Of a stretch of DNA of 64,000 nucleotides, positions 56,677-64,000 are shown one piece after another. Position numbers and translations under genes: made by a program. A model generated the notes under the pieces. That model was not told where the DNA came from, did no database searches, and was given only the letters and a program-made list of their open reading frames with translations. Source of the stretch: Pyxidicoccus sp. MSG2 (GTDB lineage: Bacteria; Myxococcota; Myxococcia; Myxococcales; Myxococcaceae). Every line of letters starts with the position of its first letter. Positions within the stretch are counted from its first letter, which is position 1. Location: NCBI RefSeq assembly GCF_026626705.1, contig NZ_JAPNKC010000001.1, positions 62,001 to 126,000 of the forward strand. Reading direction: 5' to 3'.

Positions 56677-57437
56677 GCGGCCCGCGCCTGCTGAAGGGAA
56701 AGGTCGCCATCGTCCTGGGCGCGAGCCGGGGCATCGGCGCGGCGACCGCGCGCACGTTCGCCGCGGAGGGCGCTTCCGTCGTCCTGGCGGCGCGGAGCGA
56801 GGACATGCTGCGGGCGCTCGCGGAGGACATTGGACGGGGCGGCGGCACGGCGCTCGCCGTCCGGACGGACCTGGGTGACGCCGCTTCCGTGGAAGCGCTG
56901 GTGACGCAGACGGTGTCCCGGTTCGGACGGCTGGATTGCGCCTTCAACAACGCCGCGGACGGGCACATGCCGGGTCCCCTGGCGACGCTGTCGGTGGATG
57001 ATTTCGACCGCTCCTACGCGGTGAACCTGCGCGGGTTCTTCGTGGCCATGAAGCATGAAATCAACGCCATGCTGGCCTCGGGTGGTGGCGGCGCCATCGT
57101 CAACATGTCCTCCACCGCCGGGGTCAACGGCGTCCGGGGCATGGCCGGCTACAGCGCGACGAAGCACGCGGTGCTCGGCCTGACGAAGTCCGCGGCGCTC
57201 GACTACGCGGACCGGGGCCTCCGCATCAACGCCGTCGCGCCGGGGCCCATCCTCACCGACCGACTCCAAGCGCTTCCGGAGGAGCGGCGCGCGCCCATCG
57301 TCCGCGCGGTCCCCATGGGGCGGATGGGTGCTCCAGAAGAGGTCGCGAGGACCGTGGCGTGGCTCTGCTCCGACGCGGCGTCGTTCATCACCGGGGCCAC
57401 GCTCGCCATCGACGGAGGCCGGCTGGCCGGCGCCTGA
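56673..57437 (+). CDS. Short-chain dehydrogenase/reductase
   Basis: The 254-residue classical SDR has the cofactor motif GASRGIGAAT (18-27), NNAAD, catalytic serine in MSSTAG, YSATK (Y/K pair) and the family ending ITGATLAIDGGR. An arginine after the second strand (AARSEDML) suggests NADP(H). It converts an alcohol/ketone pair of unknown identity. It is coupled by ATGA overlap to the membrane-protein gene and precedes two NAD(P)-binding proteins in the same direction. Confidence 0.88.
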   Translation: MSGPRLLKGKVAIVLGASRGIGAATARTFAAEGASVVLAARSEDMLRALAEDIGRGGGTALAVRTDLGDAASVEALVTQTVSRFGRLDCAFNNAADGHMPGPLATLSVDDFDRSYAVNLRGFFVAMKHEINAMLASGGGGAIVNMSSTAGVNGVRGMAGYSATKHAVLGLTKSAALDYADRGLRINAVAPGPILTDRLQALPEERRAPIVRAVPMGRMGAPEEVARTVAWLCSDAASFITGATLAIDGGRLAGA

Positions 57438-57581
57438 CTCCACGCGAAGGTCTTGCGCAAGCGGCCTGCCTCACACGCAAGTCCTGCGTCCGCGAGGCCC
57501 GTGCGTGTCCCCTGCCCCACGGTTGTCTCGGCATGGAGGGCCGGCGCGCCTCGTGCAATCGCGTGACGCCAGGAGGCGTGC

Positions 57582-58205
57582 ATGCGAATCGCGGTGCTGG
57601 GAGCGAGTGGCCGAACGGGGCGTCAACTGGTCTCCCAGGCGCTCGCCGAGGGCCATGAGGTGCGCGTCCTCGTGCGCAGGCCCGAGGCCCTCAGTGATTC
57701 CCATCCGCGTCTCACCGTGCTGACGGGGGATGCGGAAGACCCCACGCACATCCGCGAGCTGGTGCGCGGCGTGGACGCGGTGGTGAGCGCGGTGGGCCCG
57801 GACCGCGACGACCCGCAGGCGTGCAGCCATGTCAGCGGCGTCGTCCGCGAAGTGCTGGAGGCCGAGGGCCCCCGACGTTACGTCTACGTCTCGGGTTCGC
57901 ATGTGGACATGCCGGGCGACGCGAAGGACTTCATCGGGCGCCTGGCCACGCGGGTGGGCCGTCTTTTCGGAGGGCGGATTGTCGCGGACAAACAGCGTGA
58001 GCTGGATGCACTGCGCGCGAGCAGCCTGGACTGGACAGCGGTGCGTCCCTCCCAGCTGACCCAGGGACCGAAGACTGGCAGATACCGGGTGAGCACCTTG
58101 ACCCCGCCGGGAGCCTTCGTGGCCCGCGCGGACGTCGCCGACTTCATCCTCAAGGAGCTCCAGGAGCACCGCCATGGACGACAAGCTCCCTTCATCGCCC
58201 GCTGA
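57582..58205 (+). CDS. NAD(P)-binding protein of the atypical SDR/YwnB type
   Basis: The 207-residue Rossmann protein starts MRIAVLGASGRTGRQLVSQA, with the GASGxTG motif of NmrA-like and flavin-reductase-like atypical SDRs. Later motifs are VDAVVSAVGPD, YVYVSGSHVD and DWTAVRPSQL. It lacks the YxxxK catalytic pair, so it may be a redox sensor or a reductase. AGGAGG lies six bases before the ATG. Its 3' end overlaps the next gene by 32 bases. Confidence 0.78.
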   Translation: MRIAVLGASGRTGRQLVSQALAEGHEVRVLVRRPEALSDSHPRLTVLTGDAEDPTHIRELVRGVDAVVSAVGPDRDDPQACSHVSGVVREVLEAEGPRRYVYVSGSHVDMPGDAKDFIGRLATRVGRLFGGRIVADKQRELDALRASSLDWTAVRPSQLTQGPKTGRYRVSTLTPPGAFVARADVADFILKELQEHRHGRQAPFIAR

Positions 58206-59145
58206 GCAGCGCGATGATGGCCCTCCCTGCTCCAGGGTCCTCGTCACCGGGGCGCTCGGCAACGTGGGACGCGAAGTCCTGCGGGCCCTCGCGGCGCGGG
58301 GAATCGCTGCACGGGCGGCGGTCCGTTCGGTGGAGCGTGCTCGCGCGGTGCTCGGTCCGGAGGCGGATGTCGTCGCGCTGGACTTCCTGGACGCCCGCAC
58401 GTTCCAGCCCGCGCTGGCGGGCTGCGATGCGCTGTTCCTGCTGCGCCCTCCGGCGCTCTCCGACGTGAAGCCCACGCTCAACCGGCTGGTGGACGTAGCC
58501 GTGGCGGGCGGCATCCGGCACATCGTCTTCCTCTCGGTGGTGGGGGCGGACATGAACAAGCTCCTCCCCCATCACGCCGTGGAGCGGCACCTGGAGCAGC
58601 AGTCGCGGACGGGCTGGACGCTGCTGCGGCCCGGTTTCTTCGCGCAGAACCTGGGGCACGCGTACCGGCGCGACATCGTCGAGGACGGGCGCATCTACGT
58701 CCCGGCGGGCAAGAGCAGCGTCGCGTTCGTCGACGTGCGCGACGTGGCCGAAGTGGCGGCCCGCGTGTTCGCCGCGCCGCGGGCCCATGCCGGCAAGGCC
58801 CATACCCTCACGGGCCCGGAGCACTTCACCTTCCTCGAGGTCGCCGAGACGCTGACGGAGGCACTCGGCATCCACGTGCGCTACCAGTCCGCCAGCATGC
58901 CCGGCTACCTGCTGCACCTCGCGCGGCGAGGGCTGCCCGCCTCGCAGGTGCTGGTCCAGACGGTGCTCCATGCGGGACTGCGCTCCGGTCAGGCCGCGCG
59001 GGTGGACCCGACGCTCACCCGGTTGCTCGGACGCCCCGGCCGCACGATGCGCGACTACGTGCACGACCATGTCTCGCTCTGGAAGACCGCGCCGGCGGCG
59101 GGCCGGAACCCGGCCCCCGGGTCCCACGCAAAAGAGGCTCGATGA
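58174..59145 (+). CDS. NmrA-family NAD(P)-binding protein
   Basis: The 323-residue protein has VLVTGALGNVGREVLRALAA at the N-terminus, then LDFLDARTFQPALAGCDALF, IVFLSVVGAD and WTLLRPGFFAQNL. These are typical of NmrA/HSCARG-type proteins and azoreductase-like sensors that bind NADP(H). AGGAGC precedes the ATG, which lies inside the end of the previous gene, so the two are probably coupled. It overlaps the next gene by four bases. Confidence 0.8.
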   Translation: MDDKLPSSPAEQRDDGPPCSRVLVTGALGNVGREVLRALAARGIAARAAVRSVERARAVLGPEADVVALDFLDARTFQPALAGCDALFLLRPPALSDVKPTLNRLVDVAVAGGIRHIVFLSVVGADMNKLLPHHAVERHLEQQSRTGWTLLRPGFFAQNLGHAYRRDIVEDGRIYVPAGKSSVAFVDVRDVAEVAARVFAAPRAHAGKAHTLTGPEHFTFLEVAETLTEALGIHVRYQSASMPGYLLHLARRGLPASQVLVQTVLHAGLRSGQAARVDPTLTRLLGRPGRTMRDYVHDHVSLWKTAPAAGRNPAPGSHAKEAR

Positions 59146-59939
59146 CCGCCACCGTCACGGAACACCTCCCTCCTGCCCCTGCACTGTCCCACGAAGAGGA
59201 CAACGTGGCTCGGCGCCTGGTGGACACGCCACCGCGAGACAGCTTCCGGCCCGAGATGCTGAATGGACTCCCGCCGCCCGCCCGGGACTGGCTCGCCCAC
59301 GCGATTGCCATGGGAACGCCCCTGTGGCGCACGGCGCAGCTCACCATGCACGGCACGCTCAAGGTGGGCGGGCGCTGGTGCCCCTTCGAGGCCACGCAGG
59401 TCCACGCTCCCAGCCACGGCATGCTGTGGAAGGCCCGCGCGCGGATGATGGGACTGCCCATCGTCGGCCATGACCTCTATGCCGACGGGCGCGGTGAGAT
59501 GCGCTGGAAGCTGCTCGGGCTTCTGCCGGTGGTGCGCGGCGATGGCCCGGACATCGCCCGGTCCGCCCGCGGCCGGCTGGCCGGCGAAGCGGTCGCCATG
59601 GTGCCGACCTGGCTCGTGGGCCCGCACGTCACGTGGACCGCCGAGGGACCTCGCACCGCCGTGGCCCACTTCACCGTCGACCAGGAGCCCTTCGACATCC
59701 GGCTGGAATCGGGTGACGGCGGCACCCTGCGCAGCGTGAGCTTCCAGCGCTGGGGCGCGCCCCGCCCGGGAGACGCCTTCGGCCTCTACCCGTTCGGTTG
59801 CGAGATACTGGAGGAGCACACCCTGTCGGGGCTCACCGTGCCGCGCAGGATGCGCGCGGGCTGGTTCTTCGGAGGGCCGCGCTTCGAGTCCGAGGGCGAG
59901 TTCTTCCGCGCCACCGTCGACTCGCTGCGGCCCCTCTGA
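59142..59939 (+). CDS. DUF6544-like hypothetical protein
   Basis: The 265-residue protein ends the five-gene set, starting in an ATGA overlap with GAGG upstream. The N-terminal VARRLVDTPPRDSFRPEMLNGLP is followed by beta-rich segments (AQLTMHGTLKVGGRWCPFEA, VTWTAEGPRTAVAHFTVD, VSFQRWGAPRPGDAFGLYPF, MRAGWFFGGPRFESEGEFFR). These fit DUF6544/DUF6920-type proteins of unknown function. There is no obvious signal or membrane segment. It meets the gltH-like gene tail to tail. Confidence 0.6.
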   Translation: MTATVTEHLPPAPALSHEEDNVARRLVDTPPRDSFRPEMLNGLPPPARDWLAHAIAMGTPLWRTAQLTMHGTLKVGGRWCPFEATQVHAPSHGMLWKARARMMGLPIVGHDLYADGRGEMRWKLLGLLPVVRGDGPDIARSARGRLAGEAVAMVPTWLVGPHVTWTAEGPRTAVAHFTVDQEPFDIRLESGDGGTLRSVSFQRWGAPRPGDAFGLYPFGCEILEEHTLSGLTVPRRMRAGWFFGGPRFESEGEFFRATVDSLRPL

Positions 59940-59943
59940 GGCT

Positions 59944-60546
59944 TCAGAACGTGTACTTCACCTTCGGGAAGATGGAGAACGCGGTGATGTTGGGCCCGAT
60001 GATGTAGCGGGCCAGCAGGTCCGCGCCCACGGAGAAGTGGTCCATGCCCGTGGCGTACTCGACTCCGAAGCCCAGGCCCGCGTTCGGCGCGCTCAGGGCA
60101 CGGCCCGGGTCTCCCGCTTCGGGGTCCACCGGGGCGGGGTCCAACCGCGTGTAGCCCGCCACCATCTTCGGCGTCAGGTACAGCCGGTCCATCACCTTCA
60201 CGTGGTACGCCGCCGTGAGGTCCAGGAACGTCATCGTGAAGTTGTCGGAGAGCGCGCACGTCTCCGTGCCCGGCAGGTAGCCCGCGAAGCAGTTCTGCGC
60301 GGACGAGCCGAGGCCGAAGTGCGCCCCCAGCGACAACTTCTCCGTCAGGTCGTACCCCAGCCCGAGCTGCAGGTACGTCTGCGCGTTCGAATAGACGTTC
60401 TCCCCGCCGAGGGTGAAGAACACGCCGATGTCCGTCTCGGTGAAGAAGCCGCGGCGCGGCTGGAACTCCACTCCCTCCGGCGGCGTGGCCGCCAGGGCCG
60501 GAGACGACAGCAGCGCAAGCGCGGCGACTAGCTGGGACTTCTTCAC
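59944..60546 (-). CDS. Outer-membrane beta-barrel protein, GltH-like
   Basis: The 200-residue protein begins with a GTG start preceded by GGGAGG and signal peptide MKKSQLVAALALLSSPALA. The mature part shows alternating strands (DIGVFFTLGGENVYSNAQTY, GLGYDLTEKLSLGAHFGLG, LDLTAAYHVKVMDRLYLTP) and ends with a C-terminal aromatic (KVKYTF), as outer-membrane barrels do. It is the last of four leftward genes in the order gltE-F-G-H. GltH of the Myxococcus xanthus gliding complex is also a predicted outer-membrane barrel, so identity is inferred from position and type. Confidence 0.68.
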   Translation of the reverse strand: MKKSQLVAALALLSSPALAATPPEGVEFQPRRGFFTETDIGVFFTLGGENVYSNAQTYLQLGLGYDLTEKLSLGAHFGLGSSAQNCFAGYLPGTETCALSDNFTMTFLDLTAAYHVKVMDRLYLTPKMVAGYTRLDPAPVDPEAGDPGRALSAPNAGLGFGVEYATGMDHFSVGADLLARYIIGPNITAFSIFPKVKYTF

Positions 60547-60707
60547 GAATCCTCCCGACACGCGTGCCCCCGGTACATCCCGGGAGCGGCGCTGGACGTT
60601 AATGACGCCCCCCGCATTCCGGCAACGAGGGGCGGAAATGAAAGTGGCGTGGACCGCTTCGTCCACGCCACTAGAGAACATCTACGTTGCCGCCTCGACG
60701 CTCGGGA

Positions 60708-62759
60708 CTACCCCTCGCCACCCTCGCCGCCACCGGCGGGCGAGAAGATCCAGGGGTACGTCACCGACACCACGCCGCCGCCCTTGGGCTCCGGGAACTT
60801 CCAGCGGCGGATGCGGGAAATCATGCACTGCTCCGCCTTGGAGCTGTTCAGCGTCGTCTCGCTGACGTTGGCGTCCGACACCGCGCCCGTGGGGTCGATG
60901 GTGAAGGCCACCGCCACCTTGCCGGCGAGGCTCGGGTCCTTGTTCAGCTCGGACTCGTAGCAGTACTTGATCTCCCCCTGGTGGCGCCGGATGACCTTGG
61001 CGATGACGTCCTTGTCGAGGCCGCCGACCACCGTCGTCTTGCCAGGGATGACCTTGGTGATGGACTTGCCGCGCCCGCCCAGGTCGATACCACCCGAGCC
61101 ACCCGCGCCGCGCCCATTGCCCTGCGTACCGAGGCCGCCGATGCCCAGCGCCGTGCCGCCGCCGCCGGTGCCCGTGCCGCGAGAGCCGAGGCCACCGACG
61201 CCCTGCGCGTCACCCATGGCCGCGCCGCCCTTGAGGCCCCCCAGCGCGTTGTTGAGGCCGGTGCCGAAGCCGCCGGGGCCGAACACGTCCGAGGCCCCGC
61301 CCTTCAGCCCCTTGAACGCGCCCAGCAGGCCGACCTTGCCCACCACCTGGCGGTCCTTCTCCTTCTTGTTCTTGTCCACCACCGGCGTGCCCGGCTTGGA
61401 AGGAGCGGCCTCCGCCTGCTTCGCCTCCTCCTTGCCGAACTTGCCCTCTTCGTCCTTCGCCTTCGCGCCCTCCTCCACGCCGGTGAGCTGGAGCTTCTTC
61501 TGCTCGAGCTTCTTCTCCGGGGTGATGAGGAACTTCGCGACGCGCTGCTGGTCCTGGAAGATGTCCGTCGTCTCCGGGTGCTCCGCGCGCGGCGTGAGCG
61601 TCATCGCGAGCACGATGGCCAGGCCCGCCAGCAGGCAGATGCTGGCAATCTTGAAGAAGGTGAAGTCCGCCTCGGCCAGCGAGACCGCCGCGATGGCCTG
61701 CGACGGCCGCACGTAGCGCGCCACGAAGGACACCGTGCCGAGCGACACCTCCACGCGGTCATGCAGGCCGAGCGTGAGCACCTGCTCCTGGGCCGCCGAC
61801 GCACCGGTGAGCGCGCCCGCCGCGCGCAGCGCGTCCTTGGAGCGCACGTTGCCGTGGTTGGTGACGATGAGGCCCGAGCCCGCGGGGGCACGCACCTCCA
61901 GCTTGTCGCCGCGGCTCACCGCCAGCACGTGGCGCTGGCCCACCGACGGATCGAAGACGTGGAAGAAGTTCTTCTTCCCCTCGCCGATGGTGATGGGGAC
62001 GCCGTCCTTGAAGTACTGGACCTCCAGCATCTGGTCGCCCCAGAGCATGGCCACCTGGAGCACCTTCGCCTCGGGGACCGGCATGGCCTCGGGAGGCAGG
62101 GGCTCCTGGAGGTGCGGCGGCAGCGGCGGCTTCACCTTCGCCGTGGCCGCCGGAGTCACCGTCCGGGCCTGCTGGGCCGACGGGCCCACCTTGTTCGCCA
62201 CCGGAGGCGCCACGGGGGGCACCACCGGAGTCACCGGCCGCTCCGTGCGCACGGAGACGCCAGACGCCGACGCCCCCATGCGGTTGCCGGAGACCGGCAT
62301 CGGCACCGGCATGCGCGGCGGGTGCTGCACCGCAGGTGGTGTCACCACCTCCGGCACCGCCACCGGGGCGCGCTGAGTGAACGAGCCCTGGAAGGCCGCT
62401 CCCGTCACCTTCGCGCCCGCGGGTGCACTGCGTACGGGCTCGGCTGCTCCGAAGAGCACCTCCACCCGGGTGCCACCCATCTTCAGGACATCCCCGGGTG
62501 TGAGCGCCGTGGGGAGGACCAGTCGCTGGCCCCTCACCTCCGTGCCGCTCTCGCTGCCGAGGTCGATGGCCGTGACAGAGCCATCCTTGTCCACCTTGAG
62601 CATCACGTGGAGATTGGAAACCCGCGGATCCTGAATCTTCACCGCCGCTTGGGCGCCCGACCCCACAATGACGCTCTCCGCTTCCGACACGGCCTCAACC
62701 GTGGAGCCATCAGGCCCGGTGATTCGAAGCGTCAAGCCGTTGTTCTTCGCCGCCGCCAT
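60708..62759 (-). CDS. FHA / transmembrane / AgmX-PglI C-terminal domain protein (GltG-like)
   Basis: The 683-residue envelope-spanning protein has an N-terminal FHA-like domain (IVGSGAQAAVKIQDPRVSNL, AIDLGSESGTEVRGQRL), a long Pro/Ala/Val linker, and a second FHA-like segment. One membrane helix follows (IASICLLAGLAIVLAMTL), then a periplasmic region rich in Lys/Glu and Gly (GTGGGGTALGIGGLGTQG). The C-terminal AgmX/PglI domain reads VIRRHQGEIKYCYESEL and SRIRRWKFPEPKGGG. This architecture is that of GltG (PglI) of the gliding machinery. The ATG at 62759 follows AAGGAAG. Confidence 0.8.
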   Translation of the reverse strand: MAAAKNNGLTLRITGPDGSTVEAVSEAESVIVGSGAQAAVKIQDPRVSNLHVMLKVDKDGSVTAIDLGSESGTEVRGQRLVLPTALTPGDVLKMGGTRVEVLFGAAEPVRSAPAGAKVTGAAFQGSFTQRAPVAVPEVVTPPAVQHPPRMPVPMPVSGNRMGASASGVSVRTERPVTPVVPPVAPPVANKVGPSAQQARTVTPAATAKVKPPLPPHLQEPLPPEAMPVPEAKVLQVAMLWGDQMLEVQYFKDGVPITIGEGKKNFFHVFDPSVGQRHVLAVSRGDKLEVRAPAGSGLIVTNHGNVRSKDALRAAGALTGASAAQEQVLTLGLHDRVEVSLGTVSFVARYVRPSQAIAAVSLAEADFTFFKIASICLLAGLAIVLAMTLTPRAEHPETTDIFQDQQRVAKFLITPEKKLEQKKLQLTGVEEGAKAKDEEGKFGKEEAKQAEAAPSKPGTPVVDKNKKEKDRQVVGKVGLLGAFKGLKGGASDVFGPGGFGTGLNNALGGLKGGAAMGDAQGVGGLGSRGTGTGGGGTALGIGGLGTQGNGRGAGGSGGIDLGGRGKSITKVIPGKTTVVGGLDKDVIAKVIRRHQGEIKYCYESELNKDPSLAGKVAVAFTIDPTGAVSDANVSETTLNSSKAEQCMISRIRRWKFPEPKGGGVVSVTYPWIFSPAGGGEGGEG

Positions 62760-62812
62760 GAGGATTCTTCCTTCTTCCCTTCCGCTCCCGAAAACGAACA
62801 ACCGCCGCCGCC

Positions 62813-63100
62813 CTAGAGGTTATCGACTGACTTCTGCAACTCCGGATCGAAGTTCTCCCGGACCTTGATGAGGCTCTGGAAGTCCGACTTCTTGCGGTGG
62901 AGCACGTACGAGCCTTCCGGCTTCGTCAGCTCGCCCTCCACCGCGACATCGGTGAAGTCGATCACCGTCTTCTTGCGGAAGACAGTGCGGTCCTCCTCCT
63001 GGATGACCTTCACCGAGTCCTTCGAGTTGTCCTGCGCCACCGCCACAGCCGGCGCCACCCACAGCCCCATCACCACCGCCACCGATGCCAGTCGCCTCAT
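62813..63100 (-). CDS. Small exported protein, GltF-like
   Basis: The 95-residue protein has signal peptide MRRLASVAVVMGLWVAPAVA. The short mature part contains RTVFRKKTVIDFTDVAVEGE and ends LQKSVDNL. The ATG at 63100 is preferred over 63106 because GGAGG stands six bases before it. It lies between the TPR gene and the FHA/AgmX gene, the position of gltF in Myxococcus xanthus as I recall the cluster; the identification rests on that order. Periplasmic, function unknown. Confidence 0.65.
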   Translation of the reverse strand: MRRLASVAVVMGLWVAPAVAVAQDNSKDSVKVIQEEDRTVFRKKTVIDFTDVAVEGELTKPEGSYVLHRKKSDFQSLIKVRENFDPELQKSVDNL

Positions 63101-63283
63101 ACCCATCCTCCAATCACTCCATCGGGTGAGACAGCGGGTCTTCCAACAGGTTCCCGCGGGTCCATTGCACAGCGCGATCCAAACCCAAGCCCCTGAATCC
63201 TAAGGAACTTGCCTGCCGCCTGCCATGTGCCGGCCCGGCAGGTGGAAAAAACTTCCACCTCCTGACCGCCACAACTGCCGTCG

Positions 63284-64000
63284 CTACGGCGCCTGCGTGG
63301 GCGCTGGGGCCGCGCTCGGCGCGCCCGGGGCGTTCTGCGAGGGAGCGCCAGGCGCGGCGCTCGCGGGCACCTGGGCCCCCTCCTGAGCGGGCGCCGCCGT
63401 GTCACCGGAAGGTGACGCACCGTCTCCCGTGGGAGCCGCGCCCTCGGCGGACGGCTCGCCCTGAGCAGGAGCGGCGCCTTCAGCAGGCGCCTCGCCCTGC
63501 TCCTGCGGCAGCTGGTTGAGCAGGGAGCCACCGCCGCCGGTGGCCTCGTTCTTCTTCTCGCCCTCGGCGCCGGCCGCGGCGGGCGCCTCGGGAGGCGGAG
63601 CCTTGAGCATGTTCTGCAGGCCCTGCATCTTGGCGGTGATCATCTGGCGGTCCTGGTCCGTGGTGGACTGCAGGCCCTTGCAGCGGTCGAGGAAGGCGAT
63701 GGCCTTCTCCCAGCCCGCGCGGTCCGCGGCATACGCCCAGCCCGCGCCGCACACCGCCTCCGGCAGGTCCGAGCGCGAGGAGAGCACCTTCTCGAAAGTC
63801 TCTCCGGCGGCCAGGCCCTTCTTCGGGTCCGTCCCCTTCTGTCCGTCCAACGCCCACGCGAGGTAGAGGCGCGCCTCCGCGGAGTCGGGCTCGAGCTCCG
63901 TCACCTTGGTGAAGGAGCGCTCGGCGCCCGCGTAGTCGCGGTAGCTCAGCGCCATGGCGCCGAGGTTGAGGTAGCCCGGAGCGAACTTCTCGTCGAGCGA
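63284..64000 (-). CDS. TPR protein of the gliding cluster, GltE/AglT-like (5' end beyond the window)
   Basis: The frame is open to the right edge, and the residues before the first internal ATG (FAPGYLNLGA) continue a TPR motif, so the start lies outside. Visible are two to three TPR units (YAGAERSFTKVTELEPDSAE, ARLYLAWALDGQ, LPEAVCGAGWAYAADRAGWE). A disordered Ala/Pro/Gly/Glu tail of about 100 residues ends SAAPAPTQAP. A TPR protein followed by small exported, FHA/AgmX and barrel genes matches gltE-F-G-H. Confidence 0.72.
   Translation of the reverse strand, partial: SLDEKFAPGYLNLGAMALSYRDYAGAERSFTKVTELEPDSAEARLYLAWALDGQKGTDPKKGLAAGETFEKVLSSRSDLPEAVCGAGWAYAADRAGWEKAIAFLDRCKGLQSTTDQDRQMITAKMQGLQNMLKAPPPEAPAAAGAEGEKKNEATGGGGSLLNQLPQEQGEAPAEGAAPAQGEPSAEGAAPTGDGASPSGDTAAPAQEGAQVPASAAPGAPSQNAPGAPSAAPAPTQAP

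Noticed and set aside
60687..62816. 709-codon plus-strand frame
   Set aside because: Antisense shadow of the GltG-like gene with Arg/His/Leu low complexity.

Overview
The window reads as a piece of chromosome from a Myxococcaceae-type myxobacterium (Myxococcus, Corallococcus or Pyxidicoccus relatives). The basis is very high GC, dense gene packing, many exported lipoproteins with MopE-like or beta-propeller repeats, a bacterial-enhancer-binding regulator, and at the right edge a run of genes matching the gliding-motility gltE-F-G-H order. The genus cannot be settled from the sequence. I see no rRNA, tRNA, insertion sequence, integrase or CRISPR array.

Layout, left: a leftward set greA - recG - pcm - zinc-ribbon gene (1-4569), then small FHA and ACT-domain genes, a large beta-propeller lipoprotein, a DUF2339-type membrane protein, an alkyltransferase-like DNA repair protein, a VanY-type peptidase, and a translationally coupled pair of DUF4139/MuiA-like proteins (11460-15283). 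From 15.3 to 25.4 kb come an outer-membrane-type protein, an FAD monooxygenase, a MopE-motif lipoprotein, an MltF-like lytic transglycosylase with two solute-binding domains, an HD phosphohydrolase, a metallo-beta-lactamase hydrolase with a Cys-rich neighbour, and a YqjM-like flavin oxidoreductase. At 25420-27154 is a lipoprotein with a nuclease-like C-terminus coupled to a DUF3396-type immunity gene carrying a one-base frameshift.

Middle: def, a ferritin-like protein, a TonB-like proline-rich protein, a fatty acid desaturase, a carboxypeptidase-regulatory/PDZ protein, and a large secreted DNRLRE/PHP protein divergent from a HupE/UreJ-like membrane protein across a short promoter region with two inverted repeats. 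Next are a second OYE-family gene, carB, a proline-rich exported protein, an aspartate aminotransferase gene broken by a one-base frameshift, coaD, rsmD, a His-rich cation diffusion facilitator, a PocR-type sigma-54 activator coupled to an alpha/beta hydrolase, and typA with a recognisable promoter and terminator.

Right: an unusual amphipathic-repeat protein (53171-54715), then a gene (55022-56098) whose product aligns almost without gaps to the bacterial ethylene-forming enzyme and keeps its iron, 2-oxoglutarate and arginine ligands. It is followed by a tight five-gene set (small membrane protein, SDR, two NAD(P)-binding proteins, DUF6544-type protein). The window closes with the leftward gliding-motility genes gltH, gltG, gltF and the start-truncated gltE.

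Most attractive observations: the ethylene-forming enzyme homologue, the lipoprotein toxin/DUF3396 immunity pair with a frameshifted immunity gene, and the gliding cluster that stops after gltH. Two conserved genes are each exactly one base short of an open frame, so assembly error must be excluded before calling either one a true pseudogene.
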